Below are positions 1 to 9,992 of a stretch of DNA of 64,000 bases, piece by piece. The position numbers and the translations under genes were made by a program. The notes under the pieces were generated by a model. It ran no database searches. It was not told where the DNA came from and was given only the letters and a program-made list of their open reading frames with translations. Position 1 is the stretch's first letter. The number at the start of each line of letters is the position of its first letter. Source of the stretch: an uncultured Muribaculaceae bacterium (GTDB lineage Bacteria; Bacteroidota; Bacteroidia; Bacteroidales; Muribaculaceae); the NCBI GenBank assembly GCA_958436175.1, contig CAUBJF010000001.1, positions 310,001 through 374,000 of the forward strand. The letters run 5' to 3'.

Positions 1-545
1 GGACCGAGTGTGGGCTTTACAACACCGTCATAGATGAAAGTCACACAAGCTTCGACAGCCCCCAGGCCCTTGCGTGGAGCCTTGAAATGATGTTTCCTGT
101 GGAATCCTGCAAGCCAGAGCATCAGACCGGCTACCAGAAGCACCGAAATCCAGAGTGCGCATATGTTCTTTGTTATGGAGATGTCGAGAGGGCGTATCTC
201 CTCACCGTTCTTGATTTCCACTATCTTGCCTTCGTGTGGACTACCGTAGGTAGCGATTTTGAAAAGCACACCGTTGTCATCGTATGTCTGGCCCGAGGTG
301 ACACGTGCCGACGAGAAACAATGAAACCCGTCCGAAGCGTATACAATAATTGGCAGAGGGATACGATGATGATGGTCGAAAGGCACTTCCCAGCCGTAAG
401 CATCGCCAAGGTGCTCGAAGATGATTTCCTTGGCATTGATTTTGCCATGACCCGCAGAATCTGCCGCCTCCTCTGCAGCCGAGACAGCAAAGGGAAAAAG
501 CAGCGCCACGATTATGACTATTACGATATTCTTTAAGCGGTCCAT
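1..545 (-). CDS. atpB: ATP synthase F0 subunit a, 3' end outside window
   Basis: This is the N-terminal about 181 residues of the membrane subunit a of F1F0 ATP synthase, which with the c-ring forms the ion path across the inner membrane. Reading minus from the ATG at 545 gives a hydrophobic signal-like start (MDRLKNIVIVIIVALLF), then a long soluble periplasmic section rich in His (FDHHHRIPLPI). A membrane helix follows near residues 133-150 (ICALWISVLLVAGLMLWL). The long N-terminal extension is typical of Bacteroidota AtpB; the conserved helices with the essential Arg lie beyond the window. It starts 7 bases after the atpC stop, in the same operon. The assignment rests on operon position plus this extension, so it is good but not certain. 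Confidence 0.8.
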   Translation of the reverse strand, partial: MDRLKNIVIVIIVALLFPFAVSAAEEAADSAGHGKINAKEIIFEHLGDAYGWEVPFDHHHRIPLPIIVYASDGFHCFSSARVTSGQTYDDNGVLFKIATYGSPHEGKIVEIKNGEEIRPLDISITKNICALWISVLLVAGLMLWLAGFHRKHHFKAPRKGLGAVEACVTFIYDGVVKPTLG

Positions 546-552
546 GGTAATA

Positions 553-789
553 TCAATATACACAGACAGAGATAACATTATTGTCAATATCGGCTATACC
601 GCCCGTGATTTCGGCACTGTGCTGCGCGCCTGCATCATCGATATAGCGAACGCTCCCCGGTGTGAGAGTCGACAGCAGGGCGGCATGGTTACGCAGGACG
701 GTAAACTCGCCCATCGTACCCGGAAGAGTGACAGAGGTCACCGAGCCGTCGAAGAGAACTTCCTGTGCCGATATGATTTTCAATGTCAT
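553..789 (-). CDS. atpC: ATP synthase F1 subunit epsilon, short form
   Basis: Epsilon subunit of the F1 sector, part of the rotating central stalk. The 78 residues match the N-terminal beta-sandwich domain only, with the family motifs TLPGTMGEFTVLRNHAALLS and GGIADIDNN. The C-terminal helical hairpin of the about 135-residue E. coli protein, which inhibits ATP hydrolysis, is absent. Short epsilon subunits are usual in Bacteroidota, so I read this as a complete gene. It lies 29 bases after atpD and 7 bases before atpB on the same strand. Confidence 0.93.
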   Translation of the reverse strand: MTLKIISAQEVLFDGSVTSVTLPGTMGEFTVLRNHAALLSTLTPGSVRYIDDAGAQHSAEITGGIADIDNNVISVCVY

Positions 790-818
790 CGTCTGTGTTT
801 GTTTGCGTTGGTAGGTAT

Positions 819-2360
<1,542 letters not shown>

Positions 2361-3437
2361 TTAGAAGTGCCAGCCGAAGACTATGATGAGAACCATAAGG
2401 ACGAGGTTCACCATATTGATTGGCAGGAGATATTTCCATTCCAGCGCCAACAGCTGGTCGATACGAAGACGGGGGAAGGTCCACTTGAACCAGATGATGA
2501 CATAGGAGAGCACGAAAGCTTTGGCGAGGAACCATACGACGGAAGGTATGTAGTCCATGATATGGTTGAAGGCATCCCAACCGGGTATATGAAGCGGCAT
2601 CCACCCCCCGAAGAAAAGAAGGGCTGCGACTCCCGACACAATGAAGAGGTTGAGGTATTCAGCGAGGTAGAAGAAGCCGAAGTGCATACCGGAATATTCG
2701 GTATGATAACCAGCCGTAAGTTCGCTTTCAGCTTCGGGAAGGTCGAACGGGCCGCGATTGGTTTCGGCAGTACCTGCTATCATATAAATAATGAACGCTA
2801 TGATAGCCGGGATATGGCCTTTGAAGATGAACCAGAGGTCGCTCTGCTCCTGGACTATGCCGCCTATAGTCATAGTTCCGGCAAGGCATACCATCGTGAT
2901 TACAGAGAGCCCTATAGACAGTTCGTAGCTGACCATCTGCGCGCCCGAACGGAGTGAGCCGATAAGTGTAAACTTATTGTTCGACGACCAACCGGCCAGA
3001 AGTATGCCGAGCACACCAATGCTCGAAACGGCAATCAGGAAGAAAATGCCTATATTGAAATCGATGACTTGCAGGCCGTAGCCCCACGGAAGGACGGCAA
3101 AAGCCAGCATGGACGCTATGATTACCAGATACGGTGCGAGAGCGAAGAGAAAACGATCGATATGGTCGAGATGTATGATTTCCTTGATAAGCATCTTGAA
3201 CATATCCGCAAAACTCTGAAGCAAGCCCCAGGGGCCTACCCGGTTAGGGCCGAGGCGGCACTGAAATGCGGCGCAGAGCTTGCGTTCATAGTAGATGTAG
3301 AAAAGTGCCAGCAGCGCGTAGACCAGCAGGAGTCCTACTCCTATAAGCACACATTCCACTGTCGTGGTGAGCCATCCGGGCATTAAACCGAGGAGGAACT
3401 CGTGGATCGACATCGTTATTATCGAAAAATCTTGCAT
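2361..3437 (-). CDS. nuoH: NADH-quinone oxidoreductase subunit H
   Basis: Membrane subunit NuoH of complex I, which with NuoB/NuoD forms the quinone-binding site. The 358 residues contain about eight hydrophobic helices and the family signatures [20 protein letters not shown] and the acidic loop [17 protein letters not shown]. The C-terminus ([10 protein letters not shown]) looks natural. It follows nuoCD by 45 bases. In the usual order nuoI, J, K, L, M, N come next, but here atpD follows. This is either a split nuo operon or a rearrangement at this point. Confidence 0.97.
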   Translation of the reverse strand: MQDFSIITMSIHEFLLGLMPGWLTTTVECVLIGVGLLLVYALLALFYIYYERKLCAAFQCRLGPNRVGPWGLLQSFADMFKMLIKEIIHLDHIDRFLFALAPYLVIIASMLAFAVLPWGYGLQVIDFNIGIFFLIAVSSIGVLGILLAGWSSNNKFTLIGSLRSGAQMVSYELSIGLSVITMVCLAGTMTIGGIVQEQSDLWFIFKGHIPAIIAFIIYMIAGTAETNRGPFDLPEAESELTAGYHTEYSGMHFGFFYLAEYLNLFIVSGVAALLFFGGWMPLHIPGWDAFNHIMDYIPSVVWFLAKAFVLSYVIIWFKWTFPRLRIDQLLALEWKYLLPINMVNLVLMVLIIVFGWHF

Positions 3438-3482
3438 AATGCTTGACGTTACTAATTTGCTGTTTCTTTTTCAGGAATGTGA

Positions 3483-5114
3483 TTAACGGTCTATGTCGGG
3501 GACAATATAGTCTAACGAGCCTCCGATAGTGATAAGATCGGCAATCTTCGAGCCACGGGTAAGATGGTCGACAGCGGCAGCCTGCGGCAGGCAGGGGGGC
3601 GCTATCTTGAGACGATATGGCTTCGTGCCGCCATCGCTCTCGAGATAGAGACCGAAGACACCGCGGCAACCTTCGGTTAGCTGGAACCAGCATCCTACAG
3701 GCAGCTTGAGCATCTTGGGAACCTTGACGCAATACTCGCCTTCGGGGATATTGTCGACAAGCTGTTCGAGAATCTTTGCAGACTCCTCGATTTCACGCAT
3801 GCGGCATTTGAATCGTGCCATTGAATCGCCTTCAGTCATGACGACCTCTTCGAAATCGAGCTCGGAATAAATACTGTAGGGGAAGAGTTTGCGTATGTCG
3901 CATGCCCAGCCGGAAGCACGTCCGGACGGCCCGGTGACACCGTAGCGGATAGCGTCTTCACGCGAGAGGACACCTACGCCTTCGAGACGGTTGCGGGCAA
4001 TTACGTTGCCTGTGAATATTTCATTGTATTCCTTGAGATTTTTGGGAATAACAGCGAGCAGTTCTTTCACATCCTTGACGAAGTCGGCATCCAAATCGGC
4101 CATCACGCCGCCGATACACTCATAGTTGAATGTCATACGTGCGCCGCAGGTCTTCTCCATGATATCGAGAATCTGTTCGCGGACACGGAGAGCATAGAAG
4201 AGCATGGTAGTCGCACCGAGGTCCATACAGTATGTACCGATGAAGAGGCAGTGCGAGGCAATACGGGAAAGCTCGTCCATCATCACACGTATGACCTGTG
4301 CACGACGGCTGATTTCAATACCGGCAGCTTTCTCGTAGAGCATACACAGAGCGTGGTGATAGTTGTGAGCCGAGAAATAGTCCATTCGGTCCATGAAATG
4401 GAGCGTCTGGGGGTATGTGAGGTTCTCGCAGAGCTTTTCGATGCCGCGATGGATATAGCCCATATAGACATCGATTTTCTTTACGGTCTCGCCGTCGACC
4501 GACGTACGGAAGCGGAGCACACCGTGTGTAGCGGGGTGCTGCGGACCTATGTTGACCACAAATTCGTCTTTTTCGAATACTCGGCGTTCGTTCTTGACAA
4601 CTTTGCCGTCTGCATCAAGGCTGTAGACATCCGTAAAGTCTGTCTGGCGCTCGCTCTCGGTGCTGACGGGGTTGAGTTCGGGATTATCGTCGTAATCCTT
4701 ACGGAAAGGATAGCCGACCCAGTCGATATTGAGGAAGAGACGACGCATATCGGTATTATCGATGAAGATTATACCGAAGAAGTCGAAAACTTCGCGTTCG
4801 TAAAGAGTAGCTACATGCCATACATCGCCCACAGAGTGAATCCAAGGCTGGTTGCGGTCGCCTTTAGCGATGACTTTGACACCCAACACCTCGTCGGTCG
4901 CAGTCGACATGAGATAGTATATACATCCCATGCTTTCCTTCCAGTCCATACCCACGATGGTCACGAGGTAGTCCATCTTGAAGTCGGGGTCGTCGCGAAG
5001 TGTCAAAGCGGCCGTGTGCCATTCTTCTTCGGGAATCGTCACCATAGGGTTGGTGTCACCCTCGATTTGAGCCTGAGGGAAGTGCTTGCTTATCTTGTCG
5101 GTTAGATTTGCCAT
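3483..5114 (-). CDS. nuoCD: NADH-quinone oxidoreductase subunit C/D fusion
   Basis: Fused NuoC and NuoD peripheral-arm subunits of complex I, 543 residues. Residues 1 to about 150 form the NuoC part, ending in the motif EREVFDFFGI and GYPFRKDY. After a linker the NuoD part begins with VVNIGPQHPATHGVLRF and ends with the family C-terminus GSLDYIVPDIDR. The NuoD part lines the quinone cavity with NuoB and NuoH. The fused form occurs in Bacteroidota and enterobacteria. It starts 12 bases after the nuoB stop, so the genes are tightly coupled. Confidence 0.97.
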   Translation of the reverse strand: MANLTDKISKHFPQAQIEGDTNPMVTIPEEEWHTAALTLRDDPDFKMDYLVTIVGMDWKESMGCIYYLMSTATDEVLGVKVIAKGDRNQPWIHSVGDVWHVATLYEREVFDFFGIIFIDNTDMRRLFLNIDWVGYPFRKDYDDNPELNPVSTESERQTDFTDVYSLDADGKVVKNERRVFEKDEFVVNIGPQHPATHGVLRFRTSVDGETVKKIDVYMGYIHRGIEKLCENLTYPQTLHFMDRMDYFSAHNYHHALCMLYEKAAGIEISRRAQVIRVMMDELSRIASHCLFIGTYCMDLGATTMLFYALRVREQILDIMEKTCGARMTFNYECIGGVMADLDADFVKDVKELLAVIPKNLKEYNEIFTGNVIARNRLEGVGVLSREDAIRYGVTGPSGRASGWACDIRKLFPYSIYSELDFEEVVMTEGDSMARFKCRMREIEESAKILEQLVDNIPEGEYCVKVPKMLKLPVGCWFQLTEGCRGVFGLYLESDGGTKPYRLKIAPPCLPQAAAVDHLTRGSKIADLITIGGSLDYIVPDIDR

Positions 5115-5126
5115 AGTTGCAAGATA

Positions 5127-5735
5127 TTAGTCTTCAACGCCTTCCACAGGGTGGGCAGCGAGAAATTCCTTCTGATTCTCCTGACGGTTAACGCCTCCGA
5201 AGAAACGTTCTACCTTAATTTTGCGCGACAGCTGCATGATTGCGTATATCATAGCCTCGGGACGCGGAGGGCAACCCGGCAGAAAAACGTCGACAGGCAC
5301 GATGTCTCCGATGCCTTTGGCGACATGATAGCTCTTGCGGAAGGGGCCGCCGGAGATGGCGCAGCTACCGCAGGCAATGACATACTTTGGTTCTGCCAGC
5401 TGATCGTAGAGACGGCGGAAAACAGGCACCATACGGTTGACGATCGTGCCGGCCACCATCATGAAGTCGGCCTGACGGGGAGACGAACGGGCCACTTCCC
5501 AGCCGAAACGGGCCATGTCGAAACGGGCAGCGCCAAGCGAAACAAATTCTATGCCGCAGCAGCTTGTAGCAAACGTCAAGGGCCAGATTGAATTCGACCT
5601 GCCCCAGTTAATAAGCTTGTCAAGGGAGCCCACAACGACATTCGTGCCGTTCTCCTGCAGCTTCTTGACGAGGTTCTCTATATATTCGTTATCCTTGAAC
5701 GCCTCGTAAGGCATGCTTTTTGTCGTTACTTCCAT
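5127..5735 (-). CDS. nuoB: NADH-quinone oxidoreductase subunit B
   Basis: NuoB carries the terminal N2 [4Fe-4S] cluster of complex I and passes electrons to quinone. In 202 residues one sees the cluster ligands in ATSCCGIEF, CGSCAISGG and FLPGCPPRPE, plus the FGWEVARSSPRQADFMMVAG segment. The N-terminal about 40 residues are a poorly conserved extension. Its start overlaps the end of nuoA by 10 bases, which suggests translational coupling. Electron-input genes nuoE, F and G are not adjacent, as expected for the 11-subunit Bacteroidota enzyme. Confidence 0.97.
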   Translation of the reverse strand: MEVTTKSMPYEAFKDNEYIENLVKKLQENGTNVVVGSLDKLINWGRSNSIWPLTFATSCCGIEFVSLGAARFDMARFGWEVARSSPRQADFMMVAGTIVNRMVPVFRRLYDQLAEPKYVIACGSCAISGGPFRKSYHVAKGIGDIVPVDVFLPGCPPRPEAMIYAIMQLSRKIKVERFFGGVNRQENQKEFLAAHPVEGVED

Positions 5736-6106
5736 TCGAGAGCTCCTTTCCGCCAGGCATAGACGAGGCCCAGCACAAGAATGCCGAAGAATACGGCAAT
5801 GCTGATTAGACCATTGACTCCGAGCTCACGCATACGCACGGCCCAGGGGAAGAGAAAAACAGTTTCGACATCGAACATCAGGAAGAGGATAGCGAAGAGA
5901 TAGTATCCGATGTGGAACTGCGCCATGCTTTCGCCGCGTGTCGGGATACCGCATTCGTAGGCCTCGCCTTTCTGCGGATTGAACGAGCGAGGTGAGATAA
6001 GCTTTGCTATCCACAAGGCCAGCGCCACAAGCGCTATACCCGTAACCAGTGCCGTTATCGCTAAGGCCCCGTTGTTCTCGATTCCAAAAATGGCTGTTGG
6101 TATCAT
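5726..6106 (-). CDS. nuoA: NADH-quinone oxidoreductase subunit A
   Basis: Small membrane subunit of complex I, 126 residues with three predicted helices. The conserved loop between helices 1 and 2 is present (KGEAYECGIPTRGESMAQF), with its Cys facing the quinone site, and helix 2 contains FLMFDVETVFLFPWA. It is the first gene of the nuo operon. A -7 promoter box lies about 70 bases upstream of the ATG at 6106. Confidence 0.96.
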   Translation of the reverse strand: MIPTAIFGIENNGALAITALVTGIALVALALWIAKLISPRSFNPQKGEAYECGIPTRGESMAQFHIGYYLFAILFLMFDVETVFLFPWAVRMRELGVNGLISIAVFFGILVLGLVYAWRKGALEWK

Positions 6107-6175
6107 TATAGTGTCTTTGAATGTAAATCAGAGTCTAAGGCTGCAAAAAATGTTTAAAAACATTCATTCGCGGTG

Positions 6176-6183
6176 CAAAGATA
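6176..6183 (-). promoter_or_regulatory. Promoter -7 box for the nuoABCDH operon
   Basis: On the minus strand this reads TATCTTTG, a match to the Bacteroidota -7 consensus TAnnTTTG. It would start the nuo transcript with a leader of about 65 bases. No exact TTTG lies at the expected -33 spacing; a TTTA lies slightly too far upstream. Confidence 0.6.
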
Positions 6184-6267
6184 CGATTTTTATCCTAATA
6201 AACATTAAACTGACTGCAAAAACTTTTCGTCAATCTCTATCTAAGGCTTTCTTAATTCTGCAAGACT

Positions 6268-7143
6268 TTACTGTACCATCGGTTTGTCGTTGGTGAAATC
6301 GGTGGTAACCGCGACATCGTATTCCCCTGTGGCAGCCTGCGGTTTACAGTGGTAGCTAACAATCATACCTCTGCGGAAATCGTATGTGCCGGACAGTTCT
6401 GTGATGGGGAATGTCGGGAAAGGCATATTGTTCACCACAGGCACTACGAGAGGTGCCGAGAAACTGATGACAGAGCCGTTGACAGTGAACGGTATCGAAG
6501 GAAGCACGATATTCATTGCAGGCATACCTGGGGCAAACTGCGCTCCGACCATGGTGATTGTCAGCATACGAGTCTCGGGATTGACATTGACGGCGTAACC
6601 TGTGGCAGTCGTCTCAGTAATCTGCCCTTCTCCAGAAGTCGTTCTCGTTGATCCGAACAAGAGGGTGCCGGTCGGAGCCGAAAGGATGCTGTACATCATG
6701 TCGACATTTGCGCGCAGACAGAATCCGGGATAATTGACGCCATCGAAGTCGCGGTTGAGGATGCTGAGACTGAAATTATAGAATGTCGGCACCGAGCTGA
6801 AACCAGGAATGGAAGGCTGTGTGCGGTCCGTGCTGACCACAATCCATCCGTTCGACTTTACTTCGAAGGGTATGGCAGCAAATGTCATCGTCGGGAAAGC
6901 CGTACCATCGGGCAGTCGAAAGTTTGATACGCTCACATTGGCGAGCATGCGGGTATAGTTGTACTCTATCTGGTAGCTTATGCCAGGATAGCCCGCCATG
7001 CCGCCGTTCGATATATCACTGACGAGTTCGAAACAGTCGGAAGCGGACTGTACGTATATCTCATCTTTGTCGTCGCTGCTGCATGAACTGAAAACAAATG
7101 AGGCCGTCACGACAAGAAGAGACAATAGCAAATACTTCTTCAT
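6268..7143 (-). CDS. Predicted surface lipoprotein of unknown function
   Basis: I do not recognise the family. The 291 residues begin with a lipoprotein signal (MKKYLLLSLLVVTASFVFSSC), the Cys following FSS as in a lipobox, then the acidic run SSDDKDE. An acidic stretch just after the Cys is a common surface-export signal in Bacteroidota lipoproteins. The rest is rich in beta-strand, Thr, Pro and Phe with short repeated patterns (for example SIPGFSSVPTFYNF and MPFPTFPITELSG). No catalytic motif is visible. It is monocistronic, with its own consensus promoter and a downstream neighbour (nuoA) that has its own promoter. Confidence 0.8.
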   Translation of the reverse strand: MKKYLLLSLLVVTASFVFSSCSSDDKDEIYVQSASDCFELVSDISNGGMAGYPGISYQIEYNYTRMLANVSVSNFRLPDGTAFPTMTFAAIPFEVKSNGWIVVSTDRTQPSIPGFSSVPTFYNFSLSILNRDFDGVNYPGFCLRANVDMMYSILSAPTGTLLFGSTRTTSGEGQITETTATGYAVNVNPETRMLTITMVGAQFAPGMPAMNIVLPSIPFTVNGSVISFSAPLVVPVVNNMPFPTFPITELSGTYDFRRGMIVSYHCKPQAATGEYDVAVTTDFTNDKPMVQ

Positions 7144-7173
7144 CTGGATATTTTATTTGTGCTTAATATGACG

Positions 7174-7205
7174 CAAAAGTAGTCATTGTCGCCCCAAATG
7201 ACAAA
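7174..7205 (-). promoter_or_regulatory. Consensus promoter for the 6268-7143 lipoprotein
   Basis: On the minus strand, TTTG (7205-7202) is followed after 20 bases by TACTTTTG (7181-7174), an exact match to the Bacteroidota -33/-7 pattern. The -7 box ends about 30 bases before the ATG at 7143. Confidence 0.75.
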
Positions 7206-7250
7206 CGGGAAGGGAAGAACGGATAAAAAATGGCGAATTTTAAACAAATA
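7206..7250. other. Non-coding stretch between divergent promoters
   Basis: Part of the only gap above 300 bases without a protein gene (7144-7507). This A-rich segment sits between the minus promoter at 7174-7205 and the plus promoter at 7251-7282. I see no other motif in it. The rest of the gap holds the small RNA (7288-7396) and about 100 bases upstream of mltG. Confidence 0.5.
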
Positions 7251-7282
7251 TTTGCACACGTCAAGCTTTGTTATTATTTTTG
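7251..7282 (+). promoter_or_regulatory. Consensus promoter of the predicted small RNA
   Basis: TTTG at 7251-7254 is followed after exactly 20 bases by TATTTTTG at 7275-7282, an exact Bacteroidota -33/-7 promoter. Transcription would start near 7288. No ORF with a plausible start follows before the terminator at 7367-7396, so it appears to serve a non-coding RNA. Confidence 0.75.
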
Positions 7283-7287
7283 CATCG

Positions 7288-7396
7288 GAAATTGGAAACG
7301 GGTATACCCGGATTCGAAATCCGTTCTTTCATAAGATATATGTTTTTATAGATTGTAGATTTTAGAGGGCTCTGTCGAGAGATACAGCCCTTTTTT
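7288..7396 (+). ncRNA. Predicted small RNA of about 110 nt, family not recognised
   Basis: The segment has a consensus promoter just upstream and an intrinsic terminator at its 3' end, and no convincing ORF. Near its 5' end are two hairpins sharing bases: CGGG/CCCG at 7299-7310 with a UAUA loop, and CGGAU/AUCCG at 7309-7323. A third helix, AACGG (7297-7301) with CCGUU (7321-7325), could replace the first hairpin. A U-rich single strand (7326-7360) leads to the terminator. It does not fit tRNA, 4.5S RNA or a full 6S RNA by eye. It lies between a divergent lipoprotein gene and mltG, which has its own -7 box. The 5' end is an estimate. Confidence 0.55.
7367..7396 (+). terminator. Intrinsic terminator of the predicted small RNA
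   Basis: GGGCTCTGTC (7367-7376) can pair with GATACAGCCC (7381-7390) across a GAGA loop with one mismatch and one wobble, followed by six T residues. Confidence 0.75.
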
Positions 7397-7494
7397 CATG
7401 TCCCGGCGCGAAATTATCGACATCAGAGGACTCTTAGTTATGGTAAAAAAGTTGAAAGGACAGACAACCCATACCTATATTAAGAAAAAAGCAC

Positions 7495-7502
7495 TAACTT
7501 TG
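7495..7502 (+). promoter_or_regulatory. -7 box immediately upstream of mltG
   Basis: TAACTTTG matches TAnnTTTG and ends only 5 bases before the mltG ATG at 7508. Transcription would then begin at or very near the start codon. No good -33 TTTG is seen at the right spacing. Confidence 0.5.
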
Positions 7503-7507
7503 TCCCT

Positions 7508-8524
7508 ATGAAGAAGACAAACGTATTATTACGCATCATAGCTTGTGCCATCCTCCTTGTAGCCATAGGCTGCACGGTAGGCTATCTGTTTGTCACAAGC
7601 AAATACAGCGGAGAACCAGTTAGAGTCGAAATCCCCTCGGGGACAGACAACGACAGCATCAGCGATATCCTTCGCTCGCGACTCGGAGCTTCTTTCGGTA
7701 ATCGCGTAGCAAATCTGTGGAAATTACAGGGAGGCACGGCACAACGGTCCGAAGGCTCCTACCTCATACAGCCCGGGACAAGCGCTATTCGTGCAGCCCG
7801 TACCATCTACAACGGGCGCCAGACTCCCATACGGCTGACATTCAACAATATGCGCACAATCGAAAATCTGGCCGCGCGGGTCGGGAAGATTATGGAATTC
7901 GATTCAGCATCATTCATCGCGGCCTGCGACACCATCCTGCCGACCAAAGGGTACTCACACCCCGAATATGCCGCAGCCTTCCTGCCTGATACTTACGAAT
8001 TCTATTGGACGGATCCGGCCGATAAGGTCGTCGACCGTCTTTCCGATGTCACCGCCGACTTCTGGAACAGTGACCGTCAGCAGAAATCAAAGAATCTCGG
8101 ACTTACGCCGACACAAGTCAGCATCATAGCTTCCATCGCCGAAGAAGAGAGTGCCAAAAGCGAAGAACGCGGCAAGATAGGCCAGCTCTACATCAACCGT
8201 CTACGCCGCTCGATGCCTCTGCAGGCCGACCCGACAGTGAAATTCGCTCTGGGCGACTTCTCCCTGCGCCGCATCACAGGAGCGCACCTGTCTGTCGAGT
8301 CCCCTTATAACACATATAAGAACCAGGGTCTTCCTCCGGGTCCCATACGCATACCAGAAAAAGTTACAATCGATGCCGTGCTCGATGCCGAGCCCCACGA
8401 TTACCTATATATGTGTGCAAAAAGTGATTTCTCGGGCTACCACGACTTTGCGAAAGACTATAACCGTCATCGCATCAATGCTGCCCGATATCACCATGCG
8501 CTCGAAGCCCGTTCAATAAAATAG
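7508..8524 (+). CDS. mltG: Endolytic murein transglycosylase MltG
   Basis: Inner-membrane lytic transglycosylase that cuts nascent peptidoglycan strands and is thought to end their elongation. The 338 residues show one N-terminal membrane helix (7-29), a LysM-like region, then the YceG/MltG catalytic domain with PDTYEFYW and the active-site segment ASIAEEES. There E212 aligns with catalytic E218 of the E. coli enzyme; INRLRRSMPLQADPTVKF and NTYKNQGLPPGPI follow. Length is normal. It is the first gene of a six-gene plus-strand run, with the next gene 8 bases on. The ATG may be the transcript's own 5' end. Confidence 0.95.
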   Translation: MKKTNVLLRIIACAILLVAIGCTVGYLFVTSKYSGEPVRVEIPSGTDNDSISDILRSRLGASFGNRVANLWKLQGGTAQRSEGSYLIQPGTSAIRAARTIYNGRQTPIRLTFNNMRTIENLAARVGKIMEFDSASFIAACDTILPTKGYSHPEYAAAFLPDTYEFYWTDPADKVVDRLSDVTADFWNSDRQQKSKNLGLTPTQVSIIASIAEEESAKSEERGKIGQLYINRLRRSMPLQADPTVKFALGDFSLRRITGAHLSVESPYNTYKNQGLPPGPIRIPEKVTIDAVLDAEPHDYLYMCAKSDFSGYHDFAKDYNRHRINAARYHHALEARSIK

Positions 8525-8532
8525 TAACCACC

Positions 8533-9948
8533 ATGTTCAGGATAACAGCTCTGGCTTTATTTATAGCGATGTGCCTGTCGGCCTCTGCAGCGCTCATCGA
8601 TGACGCACGCCGTCAGTACCGTGAAGGAGATTATACGGCAGCCGCCGAGACAGCACGGAAGATACTTAAAAGCAAACCGCGCGACGGCTCCGCCAATTTC
8701 TTTTTAGGCGCCTCACTTCTAAAACTGGGCAACCCGGGCGACGCCATCGAGTATCTTGAAAAGGCCGAGAGCCGCAGCGTGGGAGAAGCTTCGCAACTGC
8801 TGGCCGAATATGCCCTTTCGGTCTATGATGTCGACATGGCCTCGGAACATCTCGACACATGGGAACGTAATGTCACCAAAGCCCGCAAAGAGCTCCCGGA
8901 GGTTTATTCCGAACTAAGCTCGCAGGTTGTGGCCCTCAGCAACATGCTCCAGCGTGTTGAAAAGATTGAGATTCTCGACTCACTCAGTGTCGATTCCGCC
9001 ACCTTCTTCAATGCCTACAGACTCTCGCGTCAGGCCGGACGCATCCTGCCTCCCGAAGCCGTGAGCCGGATAGGAGCCGGGACAAATGCCTCCGAACTGT
9101 CGACAGCCTATATGCCCGAAAACAACAGCGAAATTCTTTGGGCTGCAGCCGACGACAATGGTTCTTTCTCTATCTATTCCGCCGGAATCCTTGACGACGG
9201 CACACTCGACCATCCCGAAAGAATCGACCTCGGAGGCGAAGAAGGAGCTAATGCCGCGTTCCCCTTCCTGATGCCCGACGGTGTCACGATGTACTACGCA
9301 TACGACGGCGAAGGCTCCATCGGCGGCTACGACATCTTCATGACTCGCCGGAACGACGACGGCAGCTACTATCAGGGTCAAAATATAGGCATGCCATACA
9401 ACTCTACCTCCAACGACTATCTTCTGGCCATCGACGAGACTTCGGGGCTGGGCTGGTGGGCCACCGACCGTAACAGCCCTGAGGGAAAAGTCACAGTCTA
9501 CATCTTCTCGCCCTCCCAGATGCGTGTCAACGTTGAGCCTGACAATGAAAACCTTCATGCGCTCGCGCTCCTGACTGACATGTCCCTTACACAGAACCCC
9601 GAAACAGACTACTCTGCCGTGCTCGAATCACGTCTCCCCGACAACAGCTCCAACCAGACCCCCGACAACAGCGCTTCGCGCTTCGCCCTCGATATGGGCA
9701 ATGGTAAGATCTATACGTCACTCTCCGACTTCCATTCCGAACAAGCACGCAGCGCCATGCTCGAATACCTCGTTGCCGAAGCAGCCTTCCGCAAACATTT
9801 GGCTGCAGAGCAAGCCCTTCGAGAGAAATACAGACTCGGAGACAAATCCGTCGCCTCCGACATCCTGGCCTCGGAAAAAGAAACCGTTGCAGCCCGTTCG
9901 CGCCTTACAAAACTGCGTAATGCCGCCATAAGGCTCGAGAACAAATAA
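8533..9948 (+). CDS. TPR plus WD40-like propeller exported protein
   Basis: 471 residues of unknown specific function. A signal peptide (MFRITALALFIAMCLSASA) is followed by TPR-like helices at about 20-110 (DDARRQYREGDYTAAAETAR; NFFLGASLLKLGNPGDAIEYL). A central segment carries PD40/TolB-type propeller blades (EILWAAADDNGSFSIY; GGYDIFMTRRNDDGSYY; GLGWWATDRN). The C-terminal 100 residues are helical and charged, probably a coiled coil. Similar TPR-propeller proteins in Bacteroidota are periplasmic or outer-membrane associated. It sits between mltG and floA, so an envelope role is a fair inference, but no activity can be assigned. Confidence 0.75.
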   Translation: MFRITALALFIAMCLSASAALIDDARRQYREGDYTAAAETARKILKSKPRDGSANFFLGASLLKLGNPGDAIEYLEKAESRSVGEASQLLAEYALSVYDVDMASEHLDTWERNVTKARKELPEVYSELSSQVVALSNMLQRVEKIEILDSLSVDSATFFNAYRLSRQAGRILPPEAVSRIGAGTNASELSTAYMPENNSEILWAAADDNGSFSIYSAGILDDGTLDHPERIDLGGEEGANAAFPFLMPDGVTMYYAYDGEGSIGGYDIFMTRRNDDGSYYQGQNIGMPYNSTSNDYLLAIDETSGLGWWATDRNSPEGKVTVYIFSPSQMRVNVEPDNENLHALALLTDMSLTQNPETDYSAVLESRLPDNSSNQTPDNSASRFALDMGNGKIYTSLSDFHSEQARSAMLEYLVAEAAFRKHLAAEQALREKYRLGDKSVASDILASEKETVAARSRLTKLRNAAIRLENK

Positions 9949-9992
9949 CTGAGGACCATGAAAGCATCTAAATCTTAAAACGAAATACTACT

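Noticed and set aside
553..789. atpC as a truncated gene.
   Set aside because: The 78-residue form with only the beta-sandwich domain is normal for Bacteroidota and ends cleanly before atpB.
7309..7323. A tRNA T-arm-like sequence (GGATTCGAAATCC) suggesting a tRNA or tmRNA.
   Set aside because: The stem has only four to five pairs, there is no acceptor, D or anticodon arm in the right place, and a promoter -7 box lies 27 bases upstream where the rest of a tRNA would be.
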